Assembly: GCF_902832885.1 (NCBI RefSeq)
Contig: NZ_CADFDK010000008.1
Location: forward strand, 227,338-291,337
DNA: 64,000 nucleotides
Direction: 5' to 3'
Source of the DNA: Burkholderia seminalis DSM 23518
Lineage (GTDB): Bacteria > Pseudomonadota > Gammaproteobacteria > Burkholderiales > Burkholderiaceae
The first letter of the stretch is position 1. Every line of letters begins with the position of its first letter. A program made the translations under genes and the position numbers. The notes beneath the pieces were generated by a model. That model ran no database searches. It had not been told where the DNA came from and worked only from the letters and a program-made list of their open reading frames with translations. Positions 41,786 through 52,900 of this stretch are shown here, one piece after another.

Positions 41786-43222
41786 CTACTTGCTGATCTG
41801 CGCGCCCACGCCGAAGTACGGTGTCGACGAAGTCGTCGAGTTCGCCGACGTCGACGTGACGCCGCCGTTCACCGTGCCCTGGATCAGTGCCGCGTACAGG
41901 CCGCCCGTCGCGATCACCACGCCCGATGCGGACGGGTAGTTCGTGCCGGACGGCGGCCTCGGTGTCGTCGTCGCGTTCAGCAGGCCCGGCGTCGTCTGGC
42001 CGTAGTCGAGCGTGAAACCGTCTTCCTCGACCTGCGTGGACGGATTGATGAACGACGCGTTGCCGCCGCGGATCAGCGCGGCCGTGTACTTGAAGTTCGA
42101 GTCCGCGCCCGCGTAGCCGCCGTCGATCGTGCCCGACTGGATCGCCGTCGCCGCACCGAGCACCGCGATGCCCGATTCGTCGTCGACCTGCGCGTCGACG
42201 TGCAGCGGCGGCGTGCCGAGGTTCACGTTGCCCGTGCGCACGATCACCGGCACCGTCGCGCCGTTGAGCTGGCCGATCACCATGTGCGCGGTCGCCGACT
42301 TGCCGGTCGCGCCGACGATCGGCAATTGCGTCTGCGGCAGCGTCTGCGGCGCCTTCGTGCTGTCGAAGTAGCCGCCGTTCGCGCTCGTCTTCCACGGGTC
42401 GCCGGTCGTCTGGCAGCCGCCCGAGCCGCTCGACGTGCACGCGCCGTTCGCATCGAACGTCTCGCTCGAATTCGTGCCCTTCGTCGCGTAGTCGCCCGAC
42501 GGCACGAGGTGGTAGATCAGCGCGTTGTACGTGCCCGGCAGCTTCGACAGGTCGGTCGTCGTGTTCGCGAAGCCGAGGAACGGATAGAAGTCGAAATGAC
42601 GGTTGGGCACCTTGCCGACGTCCTTTGCCACCACGATCGGGCCGACGGCGATCGTCAGTCCGTCGTACTGGATCGTCGCGCCCGGAATGCCGCCGCCCGC
42701 GACGCCCATGCCGACCAGCAGCATCGGCGGGTTCGCCTGGTTGAAGTCGGCGGCCGTCGAATAGGTCGAGCCGTCCGGCGCGGGGCCCGTGCCCGGCGTG
42801 AGGACGAATGCGCAACGCGTCTGCTCGGCGGTCGGCAGCGTGCCGGTCGGCGGGTGGATGACCTTGCCGGTGATGGTCGTGCCGACGCGGCTCGGCGTGA
42901 CGGTGCCCGTCTTCAGCGGAATCGGCGATTCGAGCCACTTGAGCGTGTACGTCATCGCGACCGCGTCGATGTTGACGCTGACGATCTCGCCGCTACCGGC
43001 GCCGCCGAGATACGTGCTCTTCACGATGTCGGCGTTGGCCGGGCACAGCGCGCCGTTGATGGGCTGCGACGGCGGCGGCCCTTGCGTGCCGCAACTCGAT
43101 CCGGAACATTGGGGCGCGTTGATCGGCGCGAGCGCGCCGCCGGAGTCCCCTCCACCACATGCAACCAGGAAAGGGGCGATGGCAAAGGCCGTTGCCACCC
43201 CCTTCGATAAGGCGTGCGACAT
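41786..43222 (-). CDS. Lipoprotein, DUF2957-type (first of a tandem pair)
   Basis: Protein of 478 residues, paralogue of the gene after it. Lipobox LVAC followed by GGGDSGG. Shared blocks: LCPAN, GGAGSGEIVSV, TGTVTPSRVGT, CAFVLTPG, GMGVAGGGIPG, FYPFLGFANTTTDLSKLPGTY, VPVIVRTG, DDESGIAVLG, and the terminal SSTPYFGVGAQISK. Extra Cys pairs near residues 39-44 and 250-260 may form disulfides. Downstream gap of 140 bases contains no gene and only GC-rich sequence. TTGGAG precedes the ATG, and a TTGACA box lies upstream. No function is known. Confidence 0.75.
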   Translation of the reverse strand: MSHALSKGVATAFAIAPFLVACGGGDSGGALAPINAPQCSGSSCGTQGPPPSQPINGALCPANADIVKSTYLGGAGSGEIVSVNIDAVAMTYTLKWLESPIPLKTGTVTPSRVGTTITGKVIHPPTGTLPTAEQTRCAFVLTPGTGPAPDGSTYSTAADFNQANPPMLLVGMGVAGGGIPGATIQYDGLTIAVGPIVVAKDVGKVPNRHFDFYPFLGFANTTTDLSKLPGTYNALIYHLVPSGDYATKGTNSSETFDANGACTSSGSGGCQTTGDPWKTSANGGYFDSTKAPQTLPQTQLPIVGATGKSATAHMVIGQLNGATVPVIVRTGNVNLGTPPLHVDAQVDDESGIAVLGAATAIQSGTIDGGYAGADSNFKYTAALIRGGNASFINPSTQVEEDGFTLDYGQTTPGLLNATTTPRPPSGTNYPSASGVVIATGGLYAALIQGTVNGGVTSTSANSTTSSTPYFGVGAQISK

Positions 43223-43608
43223 GCCGCTGTCTCCAATCGTTTAATTGTGCGAGCTAATGTCGCTGCCTGGGTTTTTGCTGTCAATTGATGAACCCGTCTA
43301 AAAAAGGCGATTGAAACGGGAATCGTGTTTTGAGTCCTTGCCTGACATGGCATTCGGTAAGAATTTAAACGTGCGGCGGGCCGAGAAAAGCTTCCTGAGT
43401 GGGGGATGCGCGACGCCCGGCACGCTCTCGGCGCGCCTTCCTGCGGATAACGGCAGCGTTTAAAGCGACGGTATCCGGTTTATCCCTATTCGGGATTGAC
43501 TGGAGCAGGATCGGGGGATTTAATTCGCCGGTAATCGCACAATGGAAAGCTTGTAAATATTTGTAAATGCGCGATCAGGGATTTTTATTTATTGCCTGAT
43601 ATGGATAA
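43223..43608 (-). promoter_or_regulatory. A/T-rich promoter region of the lipoprotein-OmpW locus
   Basis: About 390 bases with no gene, and G+C clearly below the surrounding genes. On the minus strand TTGACA (43284-43279) with GACATT 17 bases further (43261-43256) is a candidate promoter for the first lipoprotein gene. The rest has several A/T tracts but no repeat I could define. Confidence 0.45.
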
Positions 43609-43635
43609 ATAAAAAGCCGGCCACTGGCCGGCTTT
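43606..43635 (-). terminator. Terminator of argC
   Basis: On the minus strand AAAGCCGGCC and GGCCGGCTTT (43635-43613) form a 10-bp stem with a 3-base loop, followed by TTATTTAT. Confidence 0.85.
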
Positions 43636-43655
43636 GCATTGCATGCGATGCTGAA

Positions 43656-44606
43656 TCAGCGTTTGAGACCTGCGTCCTCGGCCGCGCCGATGTTCAGGTT
43701 CATGCACTGGATCGCGGCGCCCGACGCGCCCTTGCCGAGGTTGTCGAGGCGCGCGACCGTGACGAAGCGCTCGGCATTGCCGAACACGAACAGGTCGACA
43801 CGGTTCGTATCGTTGTTCGCCTGTACGTCGAAGAAGCCGCCGTCGAGGTTCGCGTCCGCATCGAACGGTGCGACGCGCACGAACGCTTCGTCCGCGTAGT
43901 ACTCGGCGAACACACGCTGCACGTCCTGCGGCGTGGCGCGCTTCGCGAGCTGCTCGGCCGTGAAGTAGGTCGTCACCGCGAGCCCCTTCAGGAACGGGCC
44001 GACGATCGGCGTGAAGATCGGTGCGTTCGCGAGGCCCGTGTGCGCGGCCATTTCCGGAAGGTGTTTGTGCGTGAGGCCGAGCGCATACGGGCGCGGGCTC
44101 GCGAGCTTGCCGCCGGGCGCCGCGCTTTCGTATTCGGCGATCATCGACTTGCCGCCGCCGCTGTAGCCGGTGATCGAGTAGCTGTGCGCGGCGAACGTCG
44201 GCGCGACGATCCCTGCGTCGACGAGCGGGCGCATCGCGAGCACGAACGCCGAGGCGTGGCAGCCGGGCACGGCGATGCGCTTCGACGTCCGAATCTTCTC
44301 GCGCTGCGCGCGGGTCAGCTCGGGCAGGCCGTAGGCCCAGTCGGCGCTCGTGCGGAATGCGGTGCTCGCGTCGATCAGCGTCGTGTTCGGGTTCTCGACG
44401 AGCGAGGCCGATTCGCGCGACGCGACGTCCGGCAGGCACAGGAACGTGACGTCCGACGCGTTGATCAGGCGGCGGCGCTCGTCGACGTCCTTGCGCTTCG
44501 CTTCATCGATACGCAGGATCTCGATGTCGTTGCGTGCCGACAGGTATTCGAAGATCTTGAGGCCGGTCGTGCCTTCCTGGCCGTCGACAAAAACTTTGGT
44601 GCTCAT
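43656..44606 (-). CDS. argC: N-acetyl-gamma-glutamyl-phosphate reductase (type 2)
   Basis: NADP-dependent third enzyme of arginine biosynthesis, reducing N-acetylglutamyl phosphate to the semialdehyde. It has 316 residues, the short 'type 2' form. Motifs: [17 protein letters not shown] (NADP-binding start), [18 protein letters not shown], and the catalytic cysteine in [10 protein letters not shown], then [12 protein letters not shown]. It is a single gene here; Burkholderia typically also carry a long type 1 argC elsewhere, which cannot be checked from this window. ATG 44606. Confidence 0.95.
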   Translation of the reverse strand: MSTKVFVDGQEGTTGLKIFEYLSARNDIEILRIDEAKRKDVDERRRLINASDVTFLCLPDVASRESASLVENPNTTLIDASTAFRTSADWAYGLPELTRAQREKIRTSKRIAVPGCHASAFVLAMRPLVDAGIVAPTFAAHSYSITGYSGGGKSMIAEYESAAPGGKLASPRPYALGLTHKHLPEMAAHTGLANAPIFTPIVGPFLKGLAVTTYFTAEQLAKRATPQDVQRVFAEYYADEAFVRVAPFDADANLDGGFFDVQANNDTNRVDLFVFGNAERFVTVARLDNLGKGASGAAIQCMNLNIGAAEDAGLKR

Positions 44607-44696
44607 TTCGCTCTCACTGGATGAAACGCGGGCCCGCGCCCGGAAACCGCCATTTTAAGACGTCATCCGGCGGGTCTGCGCCGCGCGGGGCGAAAA

Positions 44697-44717
44697 AAGA
44701 CGGCCGCCGGCCGTCTT
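44697..44717 (-). terminator. Terminator of the flavodoxin-family gene
   Basis: AAGACGGCC and GGCCGTCTT pair around a 3-base loop; on the minus strand a six-base T run follows. A second hairpin (ACGCCCGC-CGGT-GCGGGCGT, 44731-44750) lies just before it. Confidence 0.8.
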
Positions 44718-44761
44718 GTGTCCCTTTGCGACGCCCGCCGGTGCGGGCGTCAGGGGCGTGT

Positions 44762-45334
44762 TCAGCGGGCGCCGGCGTCCCAGCGTGCGGTCGCTTCGGC
44801 CACGCGCCGGCCGAATGCCTTGCCGGTCTCGAGGTCGCCCGGCAGCGGGCCTTCGTCGGGCGTCGCGTCGGCCGGCGATTGCGCGAGCAGGCCCGTGGAG
44901 CCGCCGAGGTAGTTGATGTCGTTGCGCGTGGCCGCCTTCGAGTTGGCCGGCATCAGGCTCGTGCCGACCCATACCATCCCGTGCTGCATCGCCAGCGTGA
45001 CGAAATATTGAATCGTCGAGAACTTGTCGCCGTTCATCGTCGCGGAGTTCGTGAAGCCCGCGGCGACCTTGTCCTTCCACTTCTGCGTGAACCACGCTTT
45101 CGACGTGGCATCGGCGAATTGCTTGAACTGCGCCGACGGGCCGCCCATGTAGGTCGGCGCGCCGAAGATGATCGCGTCGGCCGCGTCGAGGGCGGCCCAG
45201 CCCGCGTCGTCGAGGTCGCCGACGGCGATCAGGCGCACGTTCGCGCCGGCGTCCTGCGCGCCGGCATGCACGGCCTCGGCCAGTTTCTGCGTGTGACCGT
45301 AGCCGCTGTGATAGACGATGACGATGTTCGACAT
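44762..45334 (-). CDS. Flavodoxin family protein (WrbA-like NAD(P)H:quinone oxidoreductase)
   Basis: FMN-binding protein of 190 residues. The FMN phosphate loop is IVYHSGYGHTQKLAEAV, and the isoalloxazine-binding segment is IIFGAPTYMGGPSAQFKQF. Also LAMQHGMVWVGTSLMP matches WrbA. ATG 45334 preceded by CGGAG was chosen; an earlier in-frame ATG would add 18 residues that do not look like part of the fold. Likely role is two-electron quinone reduction; WrbA proper is confirmed only by biochemistry. Confidence 0.88.
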   Translation of the reverse strand: MSNIVIVYHSGYGHTQKLAEAVHAGAQDAGANVRLIAVGDLDDAGWAALDAADAIIFGAPTYMGGPSAQFKQFADATSKAWFTQKWKDKVAAGFTNSATMNGDKFSTIQYFVTLAMQHGMVWVGTSLMPANSKAATRNDINYLGGSTGLLAQSPADATPDEGPLPGDLETGKAFGRRVAEATARWDAGAR

Positions 45335-45550
45335 GAAGCGTTCTCCGGAAAGGGACGGGAACGGCGGACCGCAGGCTCGCCGCGTCACGCGCCGCCTGCC
45401 GGCGGCGCGACGGTCGCGCGGCAGGAATTGCCGCGGCCGGTGACGACGAGTCTAGCAAGCCGAAATGACGAGACAACGTGCGCGCGCGGCGCACTGAAAT
45501 TCGCGGCGGACGGCCATCGCGGCGGCGCCGTCTGGCGGCGCATGGCGCCG

Positions 45551-46147
45551 CTACTGGCCGTAAGTGACCGTGAATTGCGCGGTGCCGATCGCCAGCGTGC
45601 CGATCTCGTGCTCGAACATCGGCGCGGGGCGGCCCTGCGACACGCGCAGGTCGGTGCCTTTCAGCGCGTAGACGGTGATCACGTAGCGGTGCGGCTTGCC
45701 GGGCGGCGGGCACGGGCCGCCGTAGCCGTCGCTGCCGAAGTCGTTGCGCGCCTCGCTCGCGCCGATGCGCCGCAGGAAGCCGGATGCGCTCGCGTCGGCC
45801 GGCAGGCTCGTGACGGTGGCCGGGATGCCCGCGACGGCCCAGTGCCACCAGCCGTGGCCGGGCGCATCGGGATCGAAGATCGTGACCGCATAGCCGCGCG
45901 TGCCGGCCGGCGGGTTGTGCCATGCGAGCTGCGGCGAGCGGTTCGCGCCCTTGCAGTCGCCGCGGTCGAATACGTTCGCGGCGCGCACGCGCCCGCCGGG
46001 CGTCAGGTCGTCGCTCGTCACGGTGAACGGGCTTTCCGCGTGTGCGGGCAGCGCCGCGAACACGGCGGCGCAGAGCAGGACGAAGCGGATGGACGGAGAC
46101 GGGTGACCCGATGGCGCAGGCGGAGTGGTCCGGCGATCCACACGCAT
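45551..46147 (-). CDS. YbhB/YbcL family PEBP-like protein, secreted
   Basis: Phosphatidylethanolamine-binding-protein fold, 198 residues. A membrane/signal segment (residues ~21-37: FVLLCAAVFAALPAHA) precedes the PEBP core: CKGANRSPQLAWHNPPAGTRGYAV, FDPDAPGHGWWHWAVAGIP, and YGGPCPPPGKPHRYVITVYAL. The ligand-pocket residues (Asp-Pro-Asp, HWAVAGI, GPCPPPG) are conserved. Family members are called Raf-kinase-inhibitor-like; bacterial function is unknown. The first ~20 residues are poorly hydrophobic, so a later start cannot be excluded. Confidence 0.85.
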   Translation of the reverse strand: MRVDRRTTPPAPSGHPSPSIRFVLLCAAVFAALPAHAESPFTVTSDDLTPGGRVRAANVFDRGDCKGANRSPQLAWHNPPAGTRGYAVTIFDPDAPGHGWWHWAVAGIPATVTSLPADASASGFLRRIGASEARNDFGSDGYGGPCPPPGKPHRYVITVYALKGTDLRVSQGRPAPMFEHEIGTLAIGTAQFTVTYGQ

Positions 46148-46314
46148 ATGGCGCTTCTCCCGTCACGTGGGCCGGCCCGATGCTCCCGGCGTTGTTGGCG
46201 TTGTGTGTTGCCCGCGCAGCTGATGGCGGCGATGGTTCAAGTCTAGCATTAGGGTTCGATGAACGACGCACGCCGCAGCCCGCGATTGCGCCCGGTCATC
46301 GTGCGGATCGGCGG

Positions 46315-46352
46315 ACGAAAAAAAACCGCCCGCGATCGGGCGGGCGGTTTTT
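46315..46352. terminator. Bidirectional terminator downstream of pyrE
   Basis: AAAACCGCCCGC and GCGGGCGGTTTT pair with a 6-base loop; eight A's precede it (T's on the minus strand, the pyrE direction) and six T's follow on the plus strand. Confidence 0.85.
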
Positions 46353-46387
46353 TCGGCCAGGACGCCGGCATGCAGGCCGGCGCGGCG

Positions 46388-47074
46388 TCATTCCTTCGGG
46401 GCCGTCGCGCCGCCGTGCGCCGCCGACCACTCGGCCGGCGCGTGCAGGAATTTCTCGACTTCGTCGAGCGTCTTCGTTTCGAAGTAGCCGGAGGCCTTCG
46501 CGACGCGCAGCACGTCCCACCACGTCGCCAGCGCATGCAGGTCGACGTCGATATCCTTCAGGACCGACACGCTTTCCTTGAAGATGTTGTAGTGGAACAG
46601 CACGAAGCAGTGGTTCACCGTCGCGCCCGCGGTGCGCAGCGCGTTGACGAAGTTGATCTTGCTGCGGCTGTCGGTCGTCAGGTCTTCCACCAGCAGCACG
46701 CGCGAGCCTTCTTCCAGATGGCCTTCGATCTGCGCGTTGCGGCCGAAACCCTTCGGCTTCTTGCGCACGTACTGCATCGGCACCATCATCCGGTCCGCGA
46801 TCCAGGCCGCGAACGGGATGCCGGCCGTCTCGCCGCCCGCCACCGCGTCGATCTGCTCGAAGCCGATGTCGCGCGTGATCGTCGTTTCCGCCATTTCCAT
46901 CAGCGCCCGGCGCACGCGCGGGTACGAGATCAGCTTGCGGCAGTCGATATAGACGGGGCTTGCCCAGCCGGACGTGAAGATGAACGGTTTTTCGGCGTTG
47001 AAGTGCACCGCCTGCACTTCGAGCAGGATTTTGGCGGTCGTATCCGAGATCGACTGACGATCGTAGCCTGTCAT
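46388..47074 (-). CDS. pyrE: Orotate phosphoribosyltransferase
   Basis: Fifth step of pyrimidine synthesis, joining orotate and PRPP to give OMP; 228 residues. The PRPP-binding loop is [17 protein letters not shown], and [21 protein letters not shown] is a conserved N-terminal segment. [14 protein letters not shown] holds the catalytic flexible loop. ATG 47074 has AAGGA seven bases upstream; the ATG six bases earlier would place the ribosome-binding site too close. It is a single gene with its own terminator, divergent from maeB. Confidence 0.94.
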   Translation of the reverse strand: MTGYDRQSISDTTAKILLEVQAVHFNAEKPFIFTSGWASPVYIDCRKLISYPRVRRALMEMAETTITRDIGFEQIDAVAGGETAGIPFAAWIADRMMVPMQYVRKKPKGFGRNAQIEGHLEEGSRVLLVEDLTTDSRSKINFVNALRTAGATVNHCFVLFHYNIFKESVSVLKDIDVDLHALATWWDVLRVAKASGYFETKTLDEVEKFLHAPAEWSAAHGGATAPKE

Positions 47075-47534
47075 GGGCATTCCTTGGGTGATGAGCGAGG
47101 AGCGGGCGCGGGCCCGGTGGCGCAGCAAGGGGAACCTGCCCAGGGGGCCGGGGCGCGATCGGAGGACCAATCGCATCGCTGCGCGCGTAGCCGGCTATTT
47201 TACCCGATTCAGGCCGGTTTTCGGCGGAATTCGCGCAGGTTCGCGTGGCCCCTCACCACCGGCGAAACAAACGGGGCGCGACCGACCCGGTGCCGATGCC
47301 TGGGATGCGGCGCTGCACCAACGGGCGTCATTTAGGGGGTGTACACTAGGCGACCCTTAGAAATCGTTCAGTACTTTGTACTTTCCTCTTGCCACCCGCC
47401 AAGGTTCGATGGCGTGCCGACCCGGCGCGTCGCGTGCCGTCTCGCAGTCGACCACCCCCTCGATTCAAGCAGACGCGGCCGAAGGTGCTGTGTACTGAGC
47501 CGTCAATATTTCGCATGTCTCTCGCAGGTCAATC
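47075..47534. promoter_or_regulatory. Divergent pyrE-maeB intergenic region
   Basis: About 460 bases without a gene. GGTGTACACT at 47339-47348 contains a palindromic GTGTACAC and a possible -10 (TACACT). AGTAC-TTT-GTACT (47370-47382) is a perfect short inverted repeat ~150 bases before maeB. Both are candidate operator or promoter elements. No riboswitch recognised. Confidence 0.4.
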
Positions 47535-49805
47535 ATGGACGAACAACTGAAGCAGGCCGCTCTCGCTTATCACCTGAATCCGAAACCCGGCAAGATTTCG
47601 GTCACCCCCACCAAGCCGCTGTCGAACCAGCTCGATCTGTCGCTCGCGTATTCGCCGGGCGTCGCCGCCGCGTGCGAGGCGATCCACGCCGATCCGCTCG
47701 ACGCGCAGAAGTACACGTCGCGCGGCAACCTGGTCGGCGTGATCACGAACGGCACGGCCGTGCTCGGCCTCGGCAACATCGGCCCGCTCGCCGCGAAACC
47801 GGTGATGGAAGGCAAGGGCTGCCTCTTCAAGAAATTCGCGGGCATCGACGTGTTCGACATCGAACTGTCGGAGTCCGACCCCGACAAGCTCGTCGAGGCG
47901 ATCGCGATGCTCGAGCCGACGCTCGGCGGCATCAACCTCGAGGACATCAAGGCGCCGGAATGCTTCTACATCGAGCAGAAGCTGCGCGAGCGCATGAAGA
48001 TCCCCGTCTTCCACGATGACCAGCACGGCACCGCGATCATCGCGTCGGCCGCGATCCTGAACGGCCTGAAGGTCGTCGGCAAGAAGCTGTCCGACGTGAA
48101 GCTCGTGTGCTCGGGTGCCGGCGCCGCGGCCATCGCGTGCCTGGACCTGCTGGTGAACCTCGGCCTGACGAAGTCGAACATCCTGGTCGCCGATTCGAAG
48201 GGCGTGATCTACGAAGGGCGCGGCAACCTCGACCCGTCGAAGCAGCGCTACGCGGCCACCACCGACGCGCGCACGCTCGCCGACGCGATCGTCGGCGCGG
48301 ACGTGTTCCTCGGCTGCTCGAGCGCGGGCGTGCTGAAGCAGGACATGGTCAAGACGATGGGCGAGTGCCCGCTGATCCTGGCGCTCGCGAACCCGGAACC
48401 GGAAATCCGCCCGGAAGACGCGAAGGCCGTGCGCCCGGACGCGATCGTCGCGACCGGCCGTTCGGACTACCCGAACCAGGTCAACAACGTGCTGTGCTTC
48501 CCGTTCATCTTCCGCGGCGCGCTCGACGTCGGCGCGACGACGATCACGGAAGAAATGAAGCTCGCGTGCGTGCGCGCGATCGCCGAGCTGGCGCAAGAAA
48601 CCGACCAGAGCGAGGAAGTCGCGAAGGCGTACGAAGGCCACTCGCTCGAATTCGGGCCGGACTACCTGATCCCGAAGCCGTTCGACCCGCGCCTGATCAT
48701 CAAGATCGCGCCGGCCGTCGCGCAAGCCGCGATGGATTCGGGTGTCGCCACGCGCCCGATCCAGGACATGGACGCGTACCGCGAGCAACTCGGCGCGACC
48801 GTCTACCGCACCGGCATGGTGATGCGCCCGGTGTTCGCGACCGCGAAGCAGAAGCAGGCCCGCATCGTGTTCGCCGAGGGCGAGGACGAGCGCGTGCTGC
48901 GCGCCGCGCAGTTCGTGCTGCAGGAAAAGATCGCCAGGCCGATCATCGTCGGCCGTCCGTCGGTCGTCGACATGCGCCTGCAGAAGATCGGCTCGAAGCT
49001 GAAGGCCGGCGTCGATTTCGAAATCGTCGATCCGGAAGACGATGCGCGCTACCACCGCTACTGGCAGGCGTATCAGGAGATCGGCGCGCGCGACGGCGTG
49101 ACGCCGGAAGTCGCGAAGGCCGCGATGCGCAAGTTCAACACGCTGATCGGCACGATGCTCGTGCACCTGGGCGACGCGGACGGGATGATCTGCGGGATGA
49201 TCGACACGTTCCACAGCCACCTGAAGTTCATCGAGCAGGTGCTGGGCCGCGCGAAGGGCGCCGAGCACTTCGCCGCGATGAACCTGCTGATGCTGCCGGG
49301 CCGCAACCTGTTCGTGTGCGACACGTACGTGAACGAGCTGCCGAGCGCCGAACAGCTGGCCGACATGACGATCCAGGCCGCGGCTGAGATCGAGCGCTTC
49401 GGCATCGCGCCGAAGGCCGCGCTGCTGTCGAACTCGAACTTCGGCAGCGCGCCGTCGGCGTCGTCGCGCCGGATGGGCGAGGCCCGCAAACTGATCGTCG
49501 AACGCGCACCGAACCTGGAAGTCGACGGTGAAATGCACGGCGACGCGGCACTGTCGGAAGTGATCCGCAAGCAGGCGTTCCCGGGCACGACGCTGTCGGG
49601 CGAAGCGAACCTGCTGATCATGCCGAACGTCGAGGCGGCGAACATCGCGTACAACCTGCTGAAGATGGTCGGCGGCGAAGGCGTGACGGTCGGCCCGTTC
49701 CTGCTCGGCGCGGCGAAGCCGGTCCACATCCTGACGCCGGCCGCGACCGTGCGCCGGATCATCAACATGACGGCCGTTGCCGCCGCGAACGTGAACACGA
49801 AGTAA
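47535..49805 (+). CDS. maeB: NADP-dependent malic enzyme (MaeB type, with C-terminal phosphotransacetylase-like domain)
   Basis: Fused protein of 756 residues. Residues ~18-150 form the malic N-domain ([35 protein letters not shown]), ~160-400 the NAD(P)-binding domain ([29 protein letters not shown]), and ~430-756 a phosphotransacetylase-like domain ([20 protein letters not shown] onwards). The enzyme decarboxylates malate to pyruvate with NADP reduction; in E. coli MaeB the C-terminal domain binds regulators such as acetyl-CoA rather than catalysing. It ends at a strong terminator. ATG 47535 with GCAGGT just ahead, a modest ribosome-binding site. Confidence 0.95.
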   Translation: MDEQLKQAALAYHLNPKPGKISVTPTKPLSNQLDLSLAYSPGVAAACEAIHADPLDAQKYTSRGNLVGVITNGTAVLGLGNIGPLAAKPVMEGKGCLFKKFAGIDVFDIELSESDPDKLVEAIAMLEPTLGGINLEDIKAPECFYIEQKLRERMKIPVFHDDQHGTAIIASAAILNGLKVVGKKLSDVKLVCSGAGAAAIACLDLLVNLGLTKSNILVADSKGVIYEGRGNLDPSKQRYAATTDARTLADAIVGADVFLGCSSAGVLKQDMVKTMGECPLILALANPEPEIRPEDAKAVRPDAIVATGRSDYPNQVNNVLCFPFIFRGALDVGATTITEEMKLACVRAIAELAQETDQSEEVAKAYEGHSLEFGPDYLIPKPFDPRLIIKIAPAVAQAAMDSGVATRPIQDMDAYREQLGATVYRTGMVMRPVFATAKQKQARIVFAEGEDERVLRAAQFVLQEKIARPIIVGRPSVVDMRLQKIGSKLKAGVDFEIVDPEDDARYHRYWQAYQEIGARDGVTPEVAKAAMRKFNTLIGTMLVHLGDADGMICGMIDTFHSHLKFIEQVLGRAKGAEHFAAMNLLMLPGRNLFVCDTYVNELPSAEQLADMTIQAAAEIERFGIAPKAALLSNSNFGSAPSASSRRMGEARKLIVERAPNLEVDGEMHGDAALSEVIRKQAFPGTTLSGEANLLIMPNVEAANIAYNLLKMVGGEGVTVGPFLLGAAKPVHILTPAATVRRIINMTAVAAANVNTK

Positions 49806-49846
49806 GTTCGCGCCCGCGTGTGCCGCGCTCGATGCGCGGCGCAATG

Positions 49847-49885
49847 AAAAACGCCACGGAACCTGCGTTCCGTGGCGTTTTTTTT
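49847..49885. terminator. Bidirectional terminator between maeB and the oxidoreductase gene
   Basis: AAAAACGCCACGGAAC and GTTCCGTGGCGTTTTT form a perfect 16-bp stem with CTGC loop, followed by three more T's. Confidence 0.92.
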
Positions 49886-49952
49886 CGCATGAACCGCAAC
49901 GGCGGGGCGGGCGGGGCGTCCCGAGCGCGAACGCCTCGCCTGCCGCGTCCCG

Positions 49953-52900
49953 TTACGCGACCTGCTGGTGCGACTGGCCGCCTGCCGGCGAACGCCACTT
50001 CGTCAGCAGCGTGTCCCACTTCCGGCGTACCGCGCGCAGGTTGTTCTCCTTCACGTGGCCGTAGCCGCGAATGCCGTCCGGCAGCGCCGCGAGCTCGAGC
50101 GCGAGCGGGCGGTTGGCCGCGTTCAGTTTGCCGAGCACCTCGCCGATCAGCGCTTCGTACTCGCCGATCAGCGCGCGCTCGGTGCGGCGCTCCTCGGTGC
50201 GGCCGAACGGATCGAGCCCCGTGCCGCGCAGGAACTTCGCTTTCGCGAGCAGCCGGAACGCCGACATCATCCACGGGCCGTACGCCTTCTTCACGAGATG
50301 GCCGTGAGCATCCGTCTTCGCGAACAGCGGCGGCGCGAGGTGGAATTTCAGCTTCCAGTCGCCTTCGAACTGCGCGCTCAGGCGCGCGAGGAACGCGGGG
50401 TCGGACTGCAGTCGCGCGACCTCGTATTCGTCCTTGTACGCCATCAGCTTGAACAGGTTGCGCGCGACCGCTTCGGTCAGTTGCTCCTGCACCGTGTCGC
50501 CGTCCGCCAGCGCGCGTTCGGCGGCGCGCACCTTGTCGACGAAGGCCGCATAACGCGAGGCGTACGCGGCATCCTGGTACGCGGTGAGGAATTCCACACG
50601 CTTCGCGATCAACGCGTCGACCGCCTTCTTCGTGTGCAGCGCGATCACCGTGGCGCCTTGCGCGGGACGTGCGTCGCCGGCCGCGGCCTGCTTCACGCTG
50701 GCGAGGTCGTACGCGGCGCGGCGGCCCCAGTCGAATGCCGCACGGTTCTTCTCGACCGACACCGCATTCAACTCGATCGCACGTTCGAGCGACGCGAGCG
50801 TGAGCGGCAGCCAGCCTTTCTGCCACGCGTAGCCGAGCACGAACGGGTTCGTGTAGATCGCGTCGCCGAGCAGCGCGACCGCGAAGCGGTTCGCGTCGAT
50901 GAAGTCGACCGCGGCGCCTGCCGCCGCGCGGATGTCGTTCTCCGCGGACAGCCCCGGGAATGCCCAGTTCGGGTTCTTGATGAACTCGGCGGTCGGCGTC
51001 TGCGCGCTGTTGACGACCACGCGCGTCGTGTCGTGCCGCATCCGCGACGTGCACTCGTCGCCGGCCGTGACGATCGCGTCGCAGCCGATCACGAGGTCGG
51101 CTTCGCCCATCGCGATCCGCGTCGCATGGATGTCGGTCGGCGCGTGCGAGATCTGCACGTGGCTCATCACGGCGCCACCCTTCTGCGCGAGGCCGGTGAC
51201 GTCGAGCACGGTCACGCCCTTGTTTTCCAGATGCGCGGCCATCCCGAGCAGCGCGCCGATCGTGACGACGCCCGTGCCGCCGACGCCCGTCACGAGCACG
51301 CCGTACGCACGGTCGATCTCGGGCAGCGTCGGTTCCGGGATCGGCGGCAGCGCGTTGCCGTCGACCGAAACCGCCTTCGGCTTCTTCAACTGGCCGCCCT
51401 CGACCGTGACGAAGCTCGGGCAGAAGCCCTTCACGCACGAGAAATCCTTGTTGCAGCTCGACTGGTTGATCTGGCGCTTCGTGCCGAATTCGGTTTCCAG
51501 CGGCTCGACCGACAGGCAGTTCGACTGCACCGAGCAGTCGCCGCAGCCTTCGCACACCGCGTCGTTGATCACGACGCGTTTGGCCGGATCCGGATACGTG
51601 CCGCGCTTGCGGCGACGGCGCTTCTCGGTCGCGCAGGTCTGGTCGTAGATCAGGATCGTCGTGCCTTCGATCTCGCGCAGCTCGCGCTGCACGTCGTCGA
51701 GCTGGTCGCGGTGATGGACCGTCACGCCCGGCGCGAGCAGCGCCTTCTGGCTGTCGTACTTCTCCGGCTCGTCGGTCACGATCACGATCTTCTTCGCGCC
51801 TTCGGACGCGAGCTGGTGCGTGATCTGCGGCACCGTCAGCACGCCGTCGACCGGCTGGCCGCCCGTCATCGCGACGGCGTCGTTGTAGAGGATCTTGTAG
51901 GTGATGTTCGCCTTCGACGAAATCGCCGCGCGCACGGCCAGCAGGCCCGAGTGGAAGTAGGTGCCATCGCCGAGGTTCGCGAACACGTGCTTCTCGTCCG
52001 TGAACGGCGCCTGGCCGATCCACGGCACGCCTTCGCCGCCCATCTGGCTGAAGGTGCTCGTGCTGCGGTCCATCCACACGGTCATGTAGTGGCAGCCGAT
52101 GCCGGCGATCGCCCGCGAGCCTTCCGGCACGTTGGTCGACGTGTTGTGCGGGCAGCCCGAGCAGAACCACGGCTTGCGCTCGGTCTGCACATGCGGCTTC
52201 GCGAGCGCCATTTCCTTCGCGTTGATCACCGCGAGCCGCGCGGCGATGCGCGCGCGCACGTCGGACGGCAGCTCGAACTTCTCGAGGCGCGTCGCGATCG
52301 CCTTCGCGATGATCGCCGGCGACAGTTCGTAGTGCGCGGGCAGCAGCCAGTTGCCCATCGGCACCGACCATTCGCCGCCGGCGCCGTCCTTCTCGTCGAA
52401 CTTGCCGAACACGCGCGGGCGCTGGCCGTCCGGCCAGTTGTACAGCTCTTCCTTGATCGCGTATTCGAGAATCTGGCGCTTTTCCTCGACGACCAGGATT
52501 TCGTCGAGGCCGCGCGCGAACGCCTGCGCGCCCTGTGCTTCGAGCGGCCATACGCAGCCGACCTTGTAGAGCCGGATGCCGATCCGCGCGCAGGTGTCGT
52601 CGTCGAGGCCGAGATCGGTCAGCGCCTGGCGCACGTCGAGATACGCCTTGCCGCCCGTCATGATCCCGAAGCGCGCGTTCGGCGAATCGATCTCGATCCG
52701 GTCGAGCTTGTTCGCGCGCACATAAGCGAGCGCGGCATACCACTTGTAGTCGAGCAGCCGCGCTTCCTGCACGAGCGGCGGGTCGGGCCAGCGGATGTTC
52801 AGCCCGCCTTCCGGCAGGATGAAATCGGTCGGCAGCACGATCTCGGTGCGATGCGGGTCGATGTCGACCGACGCCGACGATTCGACGACGTCCGTCACGC

